Origin: Timema cristinae
Taxonomy: Eukaryota; Arthropoda; Insecta; Phasmatodea; Timematidae
Direction of reading: 5' to 3'
Assembly: GCA_039000515.1 (NCBI GenBank)
Contig: JBCFYV010011135.1
Span: forward strand, 9,116,642-9,180,641
Length of the DNA stretch: 64,000 nt
Positions 23,764-34,857 of the stretch are shown here, piece by piece (the stretch's first letter is position 1; each line of letters begins with the position of its first letter). The position numbers were made by a program, and so were the translations under genes. A model generated the notes under the pieces. That model was given only the letters and a program-made list of their open reading frames with translations, was not told where the DNA came from and ran no database searches.

Positions 23764-26452
23764 CTGAAACAACATTATATACTAAATAAGATCCATTCGA
23801 CTTTTTATTAGTTTTCAAAACCGTGTGTTGTGGGAAATATAATCAAGTGAGTGTGTTATAAAATGAATATTGTTCAAGGACTTAGAAATATATTAAAACA
23901 GGGCTGAAACAATGTCAATTAATGTAATATATATGTGACGGGTCAACCCGAGTTAGGTTACGGTGAGTTAGGTTAGGTTAGAGTTAGGTTACGCCTTGAT
24001 AGGAGCAAACATGTATCTTACATTATCCTATCAGGTTGGCTTCCTTGCCTGTCACTTCAGAGATATATTACGAGTGTCAGTGGAGAATAACACTTGATTA
24101 GATGAACAAATACACAGAGAAAGAATAGAAACATAATCATTATTATTTTCATTACACTTACTATAACAGAGCTCAGAATGCATTAACCTAACCTTGACAT
24201 AGTCCATCATAGTCATATTATATACTACCTGTTTAGGCTATATATCTTACATTTATATGATAATTACTCTAATGGGGAGGGGAAGCGATGAGGAAGGAAG
24301 CATTTTAAATTAAGTTTAACCGCGTTTGTGTGGAAGGAGAGTAGGAAACCACACCCAATACACCGACCAGCGTTCAAACACAAATCTCCCCATCATCAGC
24401 AGGCCAGTCTAACACGAGAGTGACACACTAGACCATTCAGCCACTGAAGAAGGTATTAATTTAGTCTAACTTTAAACATGTCGATGGTATGTTATTATTG
24501 GTGCAAGAATGATTAGGGCTATAACTATTGACAAATGGTAAATTGGGTGGTTTGTCCCCCAATATCTAATTCAAGTTTTTTCAGTAATTGTTATGCAGTT
24601 TTTTTTTGACATAAAAGCTCTTCAAAAGTGTTAGCGCGAGTAAAAAAAATTAGTATTTACCAAATCTAGGCCCTTATTAGGCCAGTGGTTAGAGTAAATA
24701 AGTGCTCAACTGATATCCGTTCACATGCACAGCCACTAGTTTGATTTAATTAATGCAGCTGGAAGTCGGTAAATTTGGTGTGAGGCGATAAAATCACTGA
24801 AATAGGGAAGTACCAAAACTGTCAAGTTGGAGTCGAAGTCGGTAAAAAAAATTAATTTCATATTATTTTTATTCTTTATGACCAATATTTGTAATTTGTA
24901 TTGATAAATTTATTCAAATATAAATTGGTAATGTTAAAGAAGCTTCCCATGAAGTCATCTGTGTCCAAACATTGTACTGCAGTAGATTTGTTATTATTAA
25001 TTAATACACATTAGCCATTTATGAAGGAGCCGGACAGTAGAAAAATAGATAAGTCGGAATCACAGTTGAAGGCTTGGCATATTGACTCCATAGTCCTGTG
25101 AAATACAAAGATATTTTTGGCGTTAATCTTTAATAACCAAGTTCTCGATTCCATCAATCATTCTTTGTGTTAATGCTTATAATGTTATTGGCCACTTTTG
25201 TGTGAACATATTTTTAAATCCAAATATTAAAATTACAATAAATAATATAACAAATGGTAAAAGGTTGGACATTTATATTATTTATTGTCTGAAGGAACAA
25301 ATAAAAAAAAAGCACCTCCACACAAAGCTAGCCATTTTAAAACTTATAATCAAAAAGTCTTGGTCTAAATAGGGAATTCCAAGCCACTTTTATGTTTAAT
25401 AAAATAGGGTCACCTTTCCAACTACAGGTAAACCCCTCTGTTACAAGATATTAGGTTCGAGACTTTTATAATAAAGTGAACCATTTCCTTTTCTTCACTA
25501 GTTGAGGTTTTATTTTAACATCCACTACTGTTTCCAGGCTGTGGTTCGGGTCAGTTTTTTATGCAAGTCATATATTTTCCACTGCCGGCTTTTTAGGTCT
25601 GTCATAGTTTAACATGCCTTATAATAATATAACTTGAGACTAAGACAGGCACAGCATCCAGTCCTCTGCCGTTAATTTATTTCTGTATAAGGGTAAACCC
25701 ATTTCACCAATGAAGTTTTTTTCAGCCAGTCTTTAAACAATCAGAAGGAAGCCAGAAGTTTCGTGTCACTAAACTGTCATGACAAGAAGACAGCTGTTTA
25801 ATACTTGGGGTATGGTTACATTTAAAACTTTCAAAGCGTTGTATGCCTATATTACCTTTGAGTGTACACTAATTTTTAATAGGGCTACCACATGTCCTAT
25901 TTTCCTTGGACATGTATTCTCTTTAGGCCTTAAGTGTATGCCTGGACATGGTTTTTTTAAAAATATATAAATATGTTTGAGTTTTAAAGATTATGTAAGG
26001 GTTTTTTTTTCCGTTAATGCACCATCCTCTTTTACAGACTACAGAAACTTTTACTGTCAGGAAGTGTTGTTGAGTGCCAGTGTTAGAATTTCTAGCCCTG
26101 CTAGTGCCTTGGTGAATGATATGCATAGTCAGTGTTTAGTCCGATTCTGTTGTATAGAGCCATCTTTGGTAGTCTTTAATGTTGTTAATTCTTACTTTGT
26201 ACAACTAAATTACCCACCTTGGTGGCGTAGTTGGCTTGCGCTTGTCGTGTTGAGCCCGACTGCTGAGAACGGGGAGATCGAGGTTCGAATCTCTGTCGGG
26301 TGAACTGGGGGTGGTTTTGCCTAAATGGTTTTCCACTCTCCCTCCACGCAAATGCAGGTTCACTTCCTCTAATTCAACCTTCCCAATTCCTAATCCATTA
26401 GAGTAATTAGTACTTAAAGCGTATAACCCGAACGGGTAGTAAGACGCGGTGC

Positions 26453-26492
<40 letters not shown>

Positions 26493-29400
26493 AATAAATA
26501 AACCAAGCCAAAATGAAAGTACAAATTCAGTGAAGAATTGCCCCTCTAACATTGATAATTTATTTTTAATTTTATCACAAATCAATAAACCATAAAAACA
26601 TAGAAATTTACAGTCTACGCAAATATTCCTGTACAACAAATGTTTGGATATCCAAACTAAAATCCGAAAAAACACAAGAACACTAAGTAAATATTTCAAA
26701 GAAACTGAGACTTGAAAAGTACTGTTTAAATAAAGCACACAAAAATAAGATGAGCACTATGGACAAGGAAATAAAGCATGCCGCAAAGCAATACCTACAC
26801 AACCTTGCGGGAAAAAAAGTGAAATTTCCAGATTAGAACATATGCAATGTTTTGGTCAATTTGAATGTAGCTGTGCTGCCATCTTTAGTAAATATAAAAG
26901 AGTTGTTCTTTAGTAATGAATGATGAGAGAGCTAACAAATTGCTATTTTTTTTAAAGTTCCTGCAAAATGCTATAAATTTGTTAACTGGTTACATTCAAG
27001 TTTGCTATATTTGTCTTATTTCCATATTATTTTGCTGCCTTGTGCAGCTGCATGTGTTGCGCGTGCCTAAATACGGTCCTGACTTGGGCACTTTATATTA
27101 ATAGTAGTTAGCCTTCTCGGAGCACGATATTTGTTATAAACCTTTTGATTAGGTTAGCTTAACATTTATATCATAAAATAAATATTTAATTCAGATCATA
27201 TACTAAATCAAACTTAATTGGTTGTTTTGAAAACAAAAAGCCAACTATTTTCATTTGATATAATAATGCAAATTTACTTTAGGAAATGTGATAGCTACCT
27301 ATATTTGATTAATTGTTAGTGAATAACTAGTTAGCAATAACTTTTATGGCCTAAAGTTATTAACAAAAAGTTGTAATTATTGTAAATGACTAAATCAAAC
27401 ATGAACTCTACAAATGGAGAATAAATATAAACAAGGTGTGTATTAATTGGTGTCAAATATTTTAGGGGCCTATTTCCATCGACCAAACATTAAGAAATTC
27501 CATATAAATTTGGATCTAGAAAATAGAAACGATTAGTTTTAAAGTTCTTTAAGGTTTTCCCCAAAGATGTATTGGTCACAGGGGATCCATTGAATGGCCT
27601 GCTTAGTCACTATATTTAAATCCGATGAATTTGTATCTCTGGGGACATTTAAAGACCATCATTTATGCAACTACTGTGCTTGATGTTGAAGTTTTAAGAG
27701 AGAGTATCATAAATGTATGTGAGCAAGTGCATACCATCTCAATTGTGTTCAACAAAGCATATAAGCTAAGAGGATGAAATGAAGCAGTAGGATCAAATTT
27801 TGAACAATTTTTGTAACAACATTTTTGTTTCACTTTGTCTTGTCTAATTGCATTTATCCTTCTGTTGGATTGCTTATTTTTAGACAAATAATCCCTCCTA
27901 ACTCAGAAACTAAACCATTTTAGACCCATGTTTATATTAACTTTTCTTAGTGTTTGGTCGATGGGAATATTCCCCTGTATATTTTGACACAACATATGAA
28001 ATCAATTAATATACACCCTGTAGCCTATGTAAATAAAAATTGTTTGAAAAGCAAACTCTTGCATTCTGCTGAATATTAACATTGATTTAAGAATATCAGT
28101 TTCAGAAGTAATAGAGCTACCCTCCTAACGCAAACCTCTCCAGCCTAGTTGCAGTGACTCACCAGGAATGTGGGTTTCACAAGCACACAATTAAATAGTG
28201 TACAAAGTTCATGGCCTACATTTACATTATCTTCTCATTCTGTTTGAGGAATAAAAGTTTTACGTTTTAGTATTCACGCATTTACAAAATGTTGACGGTA
28301 TTTAAAAATATACTTATTCTACCTAAATAGCTAACAATTTGTATTAAAAAAAGATGCAGGTGAAGAAAATGCGAGATAAAAATACAAACGGATAAAAAAT
28401 GACCTATAAAAGAACATTTCCTCTAACATAGGGTCATGAGTAGAATGTATGAGCATTGTCAGTGAAGTGTATGCTCCCATGTTCCCCCAAGATGGCGTGT
28501 CAATCAAAAACAAAGCCTTGGTGATCAATGTCATTTGGGAAGAAAAAAAGATAACAGAGGGTAGATGTTATGTTCTATCATTTCTAAAATCTCTAAAAAT
28601 GATTTATTCGACTTAACGAAAATATAAACACATCCTTCACTGTGACAATATTCCGGGCAACTTGTCTCTTTAAACTATGATTTATCACTAAAAAATATAC
28701 CAGAATTTTTTGTGTTTTTTAGCACCGCATCTTACTACCCATTCAGATTATGCACCTATGTACTAATTATGCTAATGGTTTAGAGATTAGGAAGGTTTTT
28801 AATTGATAGGAAGTGCAAGGTCCTGTATTTTCAGGAAAAACACCCGCAGTGCACCAGATCGGGATCGAACCCCAATCTCCCCGTCATCAGCAGTTTAGTC
28901 TAATGCAACAAATCAAGATGTTGAAAGGGGATATACCCTTGTAATTATTGTAAGGATTTAACTAAGACAAAGGTCCAATTTTACAATACAGTAAATTAAC
29001 GACTATATGTGGGACTTGAGAAAAAATTGGCCCTGATTAAAAAGAATTGGATAAATCCAGCGATGCACTTTACCTCAAAAGTAAATACTGAATAAGTCCA
29101 CCCTATATACAATGAGTCATTATTTTGTGTTATAAGCAGAGATCACCCACCACTTATTAACAATTTTGGCAGTTTTATTTTCTGTTATTATGTACAATCA
29201 AATGCAAAATTATGTTTACATTTCATGTTTAGTTTTATTTGCCGTATAGTTATAGCATAGCATTTAGGGCAAACTTTTGGTTGAAAGTTTATTATATAAC
29301 CAGTAACCCTTGCAAAACTTTTGCACATTCAATCTCCCCCCACCTCCCAAAAAAATTTTTTCGTCTTGTGTTGGGTTGTTGAAATTAGATATTCAATGAA

Positions 29401-32291
29401 GTGTATACACAAAATAGCAAAGAGAGTTTATTTTTGGTAATTGATACTAAAATATTGTTAAATTTTTCTTTTAACTTAAATTTTAAACCAAAAATGTGTT
29501 TTAACGTAAACTGAGTATGCTATGTCAGAAGCCGGTAAAAATCCTGTCCACTGATACCTTATTTATCGCTGTAGGCTTTGTATTAGTTGAGAAAAAGGGA
29601 TGTTGACAACATAAATAATATATAGAATTAAAAATTACTGCCACAGTTAATCCATGATCCGGCTAACCAATGGTCTTGCAGATCATATTATAGTTTGATG
29701 AATGGATACATGGTAGCTTTTCCTAGTGTAACATACCAACTTTCTTATCATAGATAGGACTAGGTGCTTTCATAAATTAAGGCTCAATACATATACGCCT
29801 GTCCCACCAGCAGGGTTTCCTGTGGAGGAACTTACAGGTTGGTACCAAGATAGTCTATTATTATATTATTATATTATTATTATTATTATTATTATTATTA
29901 GCACCGCGTCTTACTACCCGTTCGGGTTATACGCACTTATGCTAATGTGTAATGGTAGGGTGATTGTGAGATGAAATGAAGGACCTACAGTTTAACGTGG
30001 AATCCGAACCACGGTGGAGGCCTGGCTTTCCCCACATTCACAAGATGTCTTGCCAGAGGTGAAGGAAGGGTTTGGTAATCAGATAAATCTGTGCCGGGAC
30101 CGAGGATTGAACTCCGGCCGCCAGCACAGAAGTCTGACACCTTACCCCTAGACCGCCAGGTCACCACCAAGATAGTCAATGAAAAATATGTGATTGTCCT
30201 AAACTATTTGCAAACATTTCTCATTATTATATCCTTGGTTCAGTATAGCATTTTTCTCTGTTTTGAATCGTTTGAAGGTTTCAGGATGTCTATTATTTTT
30301 TGTAATGAAGAAATTAAATTTGGTATGTGAAGAGTCAGGCTGCAAGTCAAGTTTGGATTAAATTTGAAGAGTAGAGAATATTTACGCTGTCTTTTAAGAA
30401 AAAATATTTTTACAAACTTTACCTATTGCAGTATTATTAATTAGGCTACATAAGATACAAAAAACATCAGCCATTAAAATACTTTAATTGGTCAGTTAGG
30501 CTAATTAATTAGCGTAATTAAAATGTCTCTATCAGAACACACGCATGACAACATAGCATGGTAATAGGTCTAACTAGTATTTAAATGTATCAATCCATCC
30601 AAAATGTTGTTTTTAACATTGAATATTAAGTTAATTGACTTGGAAGGTTAGGTTAAGCTTGGGTGATTTTTTTTAAATTATAAAAACAAGTTTGCAATGG
30701 GGAAAAAAACAAGATGTTCACGTTTCACAATACTATGAGAAATAGGTGAGTCGAGAAAATATTTTCCAAACAATTAATTATTTTAATTAACTTAGTCTTA
30801 GTATATAGACAATTGACTTTTTTATGTCTAATATTAATCGCTACAGACTTAAATAAGATAAGAACTTTTTAATTTGTTTAAAAGACAGTATAAACGTTCT
30901 TGAACATTTCCCTTTACACACAGATTGAGTTATGCTGTATCCGAATAGTCAAGTTGGTACACTTGACTTGATGACTTTACACTTAACACACACTTGAAAT
31001 AGAAGACTGCAAACTATTTGAACAGCAAAATATCCTTTTCACAACCTTGAGTCTGCAATGTTGATTCCTATCAATGATCTTAGAAATGATTTTAAACGCC
31101 ATCTATTAGCTCGAATTAGCGTAGGCCTCTTACAGATTTGTGGCGACTTAATTTTACTGCACATGACAAATTATCCAACACAACACAATACAATACAATA
31201 CAACTTTACAACAATACAAAACAACCAGTATATTTAACATACATTATCAAAGATCACATTACTCTAAAAGCTCTATCTCTAGCAGACGAAAAATTAAACA
31301 ATTGCTGATCAAACACTGCATCGATGGTGTGTTAAGGGTAACGTGATGTCATCCTTGGACTCAAGGGCATGTGAGGGGTGCATTATCACACTTTGTGACT
31401 ATTTGGACGGATTTACACTTGATCATGCAACTATCAAGTGAATGTCAAGGGTCGACGGCACGTGAAGTAGAATATTCGGATACAGCCTTACAATCCTAGC
31501 TAGTAAAAATACTATCTTAACCTGAAAATGTCATGGACCTCAGATTATTAGCTTACCGACCCCATTTGAGCCTGTTAAGGTCTCCAATGCAACTCACCAA
31601 GGGAAGTCATGGTGTGAAGCAAAGAGTTTGGAACCCCATGCTGAAATTCTCGAAAACAAGCATCCAATAATTGGAATTTAGTAGATGGAGAATTAATGTC
31701 AAGGTCCGAGACAGTATTAGTGGAACCGAAAACTGATTCACAAATGGAGTTTACTTTGTCAGCTACATCAGCTGGAGGAAAGTAACCTCTTTGGGAACGT
31801 AAAAATCTGAAAGAAGAAAAAAGAGAGGATGCTGTGTGTATATATATATTTTTAGTTACGTGAAATAAAGGGAACCATTAAAGTTACATAATAATGTTAT
31901 TTCAGTGAGATTACCCTTTAGCTGCAATGGATTCTTTTGCAGCTTTTAAGCTTCTTCCATGTGGCAACTGTTCACTTCTTTTAGAATAACACTTTCTTAG
32001 TACCTAAAAAAATAACAAACACAGCTAAGATTAGTAACTAAACTAGAAACATAATGTAAACAAAAATAATACTATTGTGTTAGAACAAATGTTTTCGACT
32101 TGTCATTTGATAGTAGGTAGACTATGTAGAAAATATATTTAATGTTTAAATGAGATTCGATATCATAACTAGTGAATATTTCTATATAATCGATCATCGT
32201 TAGTAAAATATTTACAAACCAAGAACTTAGCGCTACACGTCAAATTAAAGTTTTCAACTTTTCTCACACCATGCCTTATGTACGCCGCCAT
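23644..32291 (-). CDS. MRPL50: Mitochondrial large-subunit ribosomal protein mL50 (four exons)
   Basis: Structural protein of the mitochondrial large ribosomal subunit, acting in the matrix. I assembled the model from four exons on the minus strand: 32220-32291, 31915-32003, 31598-31806 and 23644-23763. Phases match at every join (0, 2, 1) and all introns are GT-AG. The joined reading frame gives about 163 residues: a basic N-terminus starting [11 protein letters not shown], a core with RGYFPPADV and HGVPNSLLH, then [10 protein letters not shown] and [17 protein letters not shown]. The spacing of the PPxD, VPNSxLH, DVxxYYxxPV and LPPNL blocks is that of the mL50 family (human protein about 158 residues). 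Exon 4 ends CCAG/GTATTT, a good donor, so a further short C-terminal exon is likely; if not spliced, the frame runs 11 more codons to a stop at 23609. The intron between exons 3 and 4 is 7.8 kb and full of SINE and transposon relics. Confidence 0.9.
23940..23995. repeat. Short TTAGG-like cluster
   Basis: Five TTAGG motifs in about 45 bp, only two directly adjacent (GTTAGGTTAGGTTAGAGTTA). TTAGG is the canonical arthropod telomere repeat, but this cluster is too short and impure to call interstitial telomere. Confidence 0.4.
24222..24455 (-). mobile_element. SINE-A copy, diverged
   Basis: Body CCGCGTTTGTGTGGAAGGAG, box B complement CGTTCAAACACAAATCTCCC, head CTAACACGAGAGTGACACAC TAGACC. The head follows the A2 form (complement of GGTCTA-GTGTCACTCTCG). 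Confidence 0.65.
24790..25105 (+). repeat. Dispersed repeat family E, copy 1
   Basis: Shares TTCTTTATGACCAATATTTG, ATATAAATTGGTAATG and AAGAAGCTTCCCATGAAGT with copies near 40.98, 41.86 (inverted) and 43.55 kb. Ends not defined; no coding potential. Confidence 0.5.
25546..25735 (-). mobile_element. SINE-C copy, head lost
   Basis: Complement of the 13.5-kb copy: GTCATATATTTTCCACTGCC, GGTCTGTCATAG and GGGTAAACCCATTTCACC are conserved, but the tRNA-like head is missing after GAAGTTTTTTTCAGCCAG. Confidence 0.65.
26205..26490 (+). mobile_element. SINE-A copy, full length, with (TTA)n tail
   Basis: Best SINE-A example. Box A GGTGGCGTAGTTGGCTTGCG, box B GAGGTTCGAATCTCTG, body GGTTTTCCACTCTCCCTCC, then the perfect tail CGTATAACCCGAACGGGTAG and GTAAGACGCGGTGCTAAG with about nine TAT units. 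Imperfect flanking repeat TACAACTAAAT / TACAATAAAT. Confidence 0.9.
27464..27976 (+). mobile_element. Mariner-like element with transposase relic, 513 bp
   Basis: Ends are inverted repeats of about 34 bp (GGTCGATGG, AATGTTTGGTCGATGGAAAT and its partner CTTAGTGTTTGGTCGATGGG). Inside, at about 27554-27760, the + frame reads [13 protein letters not shown], stop, [41 protein letters not shown], the C-terminal catalytic region of mariner-family transposases. The 5' two thirds of the gene are missing, so it is an internally deleted, inactive copy. Confidence 0.75.
28719..28915 (-). mobile_element. SINE-A copy
   Basis: Tail AGCACCGCATCTTACTACCC with a decayed hairpin, body AATTATGCTAATGGTTTAG, box B complement GGGATCGAACCCCAATCTCC, truncated head CAGTTTAGTCTAATGC. 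A middle portion is rearranged. Confidence 0.75.
28916..29861. other. MRPL50 intron sequence without recognised features
   Basis: AT-rich; nothing supported on either strand. Confidence 0.5.
29862..30172 (-). mobile_element. SINE-B copy, full length, with target duplication
   Basis: (TTA)n tail at left, perfect tail hairpin, body GAATCCGAACCACGGTGGAG, box B complement GAGGATTGAACTCCGG and box A complement TTACCCCTAGACCGCCAGG. ACCAAGATAGTC occurs just outside both ends (12-bp target duplication). Recent insertion inside MRPL50 intron 3. Confidence 0.92.
30173..31597. other. MRPL50 intron sequence upstream of exon 4, proximal part
   Basis: No repeat family from this window is recognised. A run of ACAAT-rich sequence (CAATACAATACAAT) lies at 31178-31225. 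GGTTAGGTTA occurs once near 30646. Confidence 0.5.
31598..31806 (-). CDS. MRPL50: MRPL50 exon 3 (conserved core)
   Basis: It is 209 nt, preceded by CTTCTTTCAG and followed by GTGAGT. It encodes the diagnostic mL50 core: [18 protein letters not shown], then [24 protein letters not shown], and [14 protein letters not shown]. This exon was the key to recognising the gene. Confidence 0.92.
31915..32003 (-). CDS. MRPL50: MRPL50 exon 2
   Basis: Begins after a pyrimidine-rich acceptor (TTATTTTTTTAG) and ends AAAGG/GTAATC. It is 89 nt long, phase 0 in and phase 2 out, and encodes a basic segment ([20 protein letters not shown]). Only this frame is open and it joins exon 3 correctly. Confidence 0.8.
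32220..32291 (-). CDS. MRPL50: MRPL50 exon 1 (start codon to first donor)
   Basis: Twenty-four codons from ATGGCGGCGTACATAAGG to TTCTTG, followed by the donor GTTTGT. The basic, acid-poor start ([16 protein letters not shown]) suits a mitochondrial import signal. The start codon lies inside a YY1-like motif (AAAATGGCGGC), common at housekeeping translation starts. It ends in phase 0. Confidence 0.8.
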
Positions 32292-32499
32292 TTTCCACAC
32301 AATGTACCATGTGACTTAAATTAACCAATGAAATCCATACTCCCGTTGCGCTTGTTGTTTCTTATCCGCCATTTGCAGTCGCCATTGAAAGGTGAAAACC
32401 AATTTTCCTGTTCGTGTTTCGATAAGGATTTTGTGTAGATTTGTGTAAGTAGATCGTGTGAGTAGTGGTTTAAATTAAATATAAAATGATGGAGAAACC
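32292..32499. promoter_or_regulatory. Shared bidirectional promoter of MRPL50 and MED13
   Basis: 208 bp separate the two start codons of divergent genes. The segment contains a CCAAT box (TTAACCAATGA near 32320), a second YY1-like core (TTATCCGCCATTTGC near 32360) besides the one on the MRPL50 start, and a repeated CGCCAT (TCGCCATTGAAAGG). It is richer in CpG than its surroundings and lacks a clear TATA box. Transcription starts are not visible from sequence. Confidence 0.6.
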
Positions 32500-32503
32500 A
32501 TGA
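32486..32503 (+). promoter_or_regulatory. Five-codon upstream ORF overlapping the MED13 start
   Basis: Two consecutive ATGs open a tiny frame, MMEKP, whose TGA stop shares bases with the MED13 ATG (ATGA at 32500-32503). Such overlapping stop-start pairs can allow termination-reinitiation or lower main-ORF translation. Seen directly; regulatory effect is inferred and depends on the real transcription start lying upstream. Confidence 0.5.
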
Positions 32504-32568
32504 CGCATCCAAATCATCAAACCAACGGCGCCAGTTTGGAGGACTGCCACACAAATTTCTTTGCTCTG
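32500..32568 (+). CDS. MED13: Mediator complex subunit 13, first coding exon
   Basis: MED13 is a scaffold of the CDK8/CycC kinase module, which docks reversibly on Mediator in the nucleus and represses or tunes RNA polymerase II transcription. The exon encodes 23 residues, MTHPNHQTNGASLEDCHTNF then FAL, and ends in phase 0 at CTG/GTAAGT, a near-perfect donor. The NGASLEDCH motif is the conserved MED13 N-terminus, and the exon-intron boundary falls just before the conserved (A/T)DLxGIKW block, as in other animals. Drosophila calls the gene skuld. I scanned the rest of the window for the GIKW block and saw no second exon, so intron 1 may be over 31 kb. It is transcribed away from MRPL50. A five-codon upstream ORF overlaps the start codon. 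Confidence 0.85.
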
Positions 32569-34461
32569 GTAAGTAGATTTCACAAGTTTTCGTAGGCACA
32601 AGAAAATGAAGTCAAATTGTAGTTTGGACTAATTTCACTCTTTGCAATTATATTCTAACTTAGCAAAATAAAACAAATGTAAATTATCCTAGTTTTTTGA
32701 CAATTTAGTTATTATTTTTAGTTTTACTTGAATGAAGTTTTAAGTTCTCTAATGTCACGCTTCATATAGCCCGGCCAAATGTATGCAATTCGCACCTTTT
32801 TGGAGCAGTGCCCCAATTTGTCAAGCTCATATTTTCAAGCTGAAATAGTAAATTCGTTGACACACTGCAATTTTTACAGTGGTTTTGAGTGTATCTAGGT
32901 TCTTCAATTAAAAGTTTGACTTGATAATATATCAAGCATAATACTAATCTAAATTATAGATTTAAAATTTCTAGTCAGCCTTGCTTAACGTTTTAAGGTC
33001 ATCTGCCTTTATTAAAATTCCCTCACCTGCCTGATGCTTATTAAACATGTACTTCACTTTAATATATTGTAAATGACATTTTAAATTAAATACAATGCTA
33101 ATATCTAATATATTCTATATTAACCTACTTTTGTATTTTTTGATCTTTGGAGTATCAATTTATTCGAACACAGCTGTGTTCCCTATAATTAATAAATATT
33201 TTAGATTTATCAAGTATACCTGTTCTTAAATATGTTCTAGCTATATTTGGGTTACTATTTAGAATGTTTGTTAGATAAAGTTTGCATTTTAATTAAGATT
33301 CAAAAGTTTGATCTAGGCCTATTTATAGACATTTACTGAAATTGCAGATATTATGAAACAATCACCTACCATATACATATGATCAAAGTTTTAGAGTATG
33401 CTTTTATTTTATATTTAGTTGAAATTATTACTATTCTTATAATCATCTCTTATCCAATGACAGCTTTCTTTTCTAGTGAGTTAATCTTAAGGCCTTGAGA
33501 ATCTAACTAAATTGTTTTCATTTCTTTACTATCGAATTGTAAACACCCAGAAAGTGAGCGCGACTTTGTATAAACATACTTTGTATGGTTGGTTATAAAT
33601 GTGTTTAATTTCTTGTATAATAAGTAGTATGCCTGATGCACAAAAATGTATTAGTGCTCAGTCTGTTAGTTGTGGCACTTGATAAGACATAAAAACAAGT
33701 TCCTAGTAGGTGCTGCCCTCTATCAGTGGTTTCGGTAAACACGTGTGATGGCCATAAGTAAAACACTGTTGCAGCATGACCTCGGGCCCGTTTCACAGAG
33801 ACGTAAACCTTGTCGCATTAGCTCGCGACACTTGCCTGCGCCTCACAGCCTTGTTTACTTGTATTTAATCAACAATACAAGTCACATTTACCCTTGAGAA
33901 GGGATACAATATTGGTTGAGAATGATTTGTTTTGACTTAACAATAAACTAGGCAACGTCGCACGGTAGTAGCAGACGGAAAGTGGCGGGAGGGCTGCGAT
34001 GGGAAACGATCGCTTTGCACAGGTTTCGAAGATGCGCAGTTGTGCCTTTAACGCATAGACAAATCCGTATGAAAATAATAATAATATAAATAATAATGAT
34101 GCGAATTAAAACCATAGACACTCAAGTGTCGAGTTTGACGAGTTCAGAGCTCTCATTTAACGAAGTTTTGTGTTGTGTCAAGATGCGTTGCGAATTGTGT
34201 TGGCAGACCTGGCCCGCGTCAACCGCTGAGAAGTGACCTCAGTTTATTACGACACGCACTAGTTGCGAGTTTCTAAAATTACTCAATTTGTAAGCTTGAA
34301 GGAACAACAAAGATTTCTTTACTAACAATAAAATATGCGTGACATCTTTTTATGTCGTTGCAAGCTTAAAGAAGGCAATATCGCTAACAATCTGACAATA
34401 TTATTTCAAAATAATCTACTAGCACATTATCACGATTATTCAGTTTGTTTTTTATTTATTA
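32569..34461. other. Proximal MED13 intron 1
   Basis: AT-rich at first; 33780-34060 is CpG-richer (GGGCCCGTTTCACAGAGACG, CGTCGCACGGTAGTAGCAGA, AAGTGGCGGGAGGGCTGCGA), which could be a transposon or an intronic regulatory element. No second MED13 exon (GIKW block) seen. Confidence 0.45.
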
Positions 34462-34697
34462 TAGCACCGCGTCTTACTACTCGTTCGAGTTATTCGCTTG
34501 AATGCACTAATGATGCCAATGATTTTTATTGGGGGGAAGGTTATATTAATAGGAAGTGTACCCGAATTTGCGTGGGTGAAGAGTGGAAAACAATTTTGGA
34601 AAAACCATCCTCGGTACACCCGACTGATATTCAAATCTCAATCTCCCCGTCATCGGGAGAATAGCGTCTTAAACAATGCGGCCACCAAATCGGGTCT
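34462..34697 (-). mobile_element. SINE-A copy
   Basis: Tail AGCACCGCGTCTTACTACTC, diverged hairpin, body GTACCCGAATTTGCGTGGG, box B complement ATTCAAATCTCAATCTCCCC, head ending GCGGCCACCAAATCGGG. Confidence 0.8.
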
Positions 34698-34857
34698 TGC
34701 TGGTTATTAATTTTTGACAATTAAAACCATTTAAAATGTTCAATTTAATGTATTTTTGCTATCAAAACAGATTACAGGATAAGTTAATTGGCAGTGCTAA
34801 CCGATCAATGTAACCGTGTCACCGTAGGAACATGTAGGCAGGTCTACAAACTACCAA

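Noticed and set aside
23940..23995. Interstitial telomere (TTAGG)n
   Set aside because: Only two adjacent perfect units; too short.
26205..26738. 177-codon minus frame, the longest in the window
   Set aside because: It runs through a SINE-A, its TAT repeat and AT-rich DNA; no domain.
29985..30179. Frames at 29985-30179, 43292-43538 and 34335-34710
   Set aside because: They translate SINE-A or SINE-B bodies; similarity among them is repeat homology.
33985..34030. ATGGGAAACGATCGCTTTGCACAG followed by GTTTCG as an alternative first exon
   Set aside because: Too short and the donor is weak; no homology recognised.
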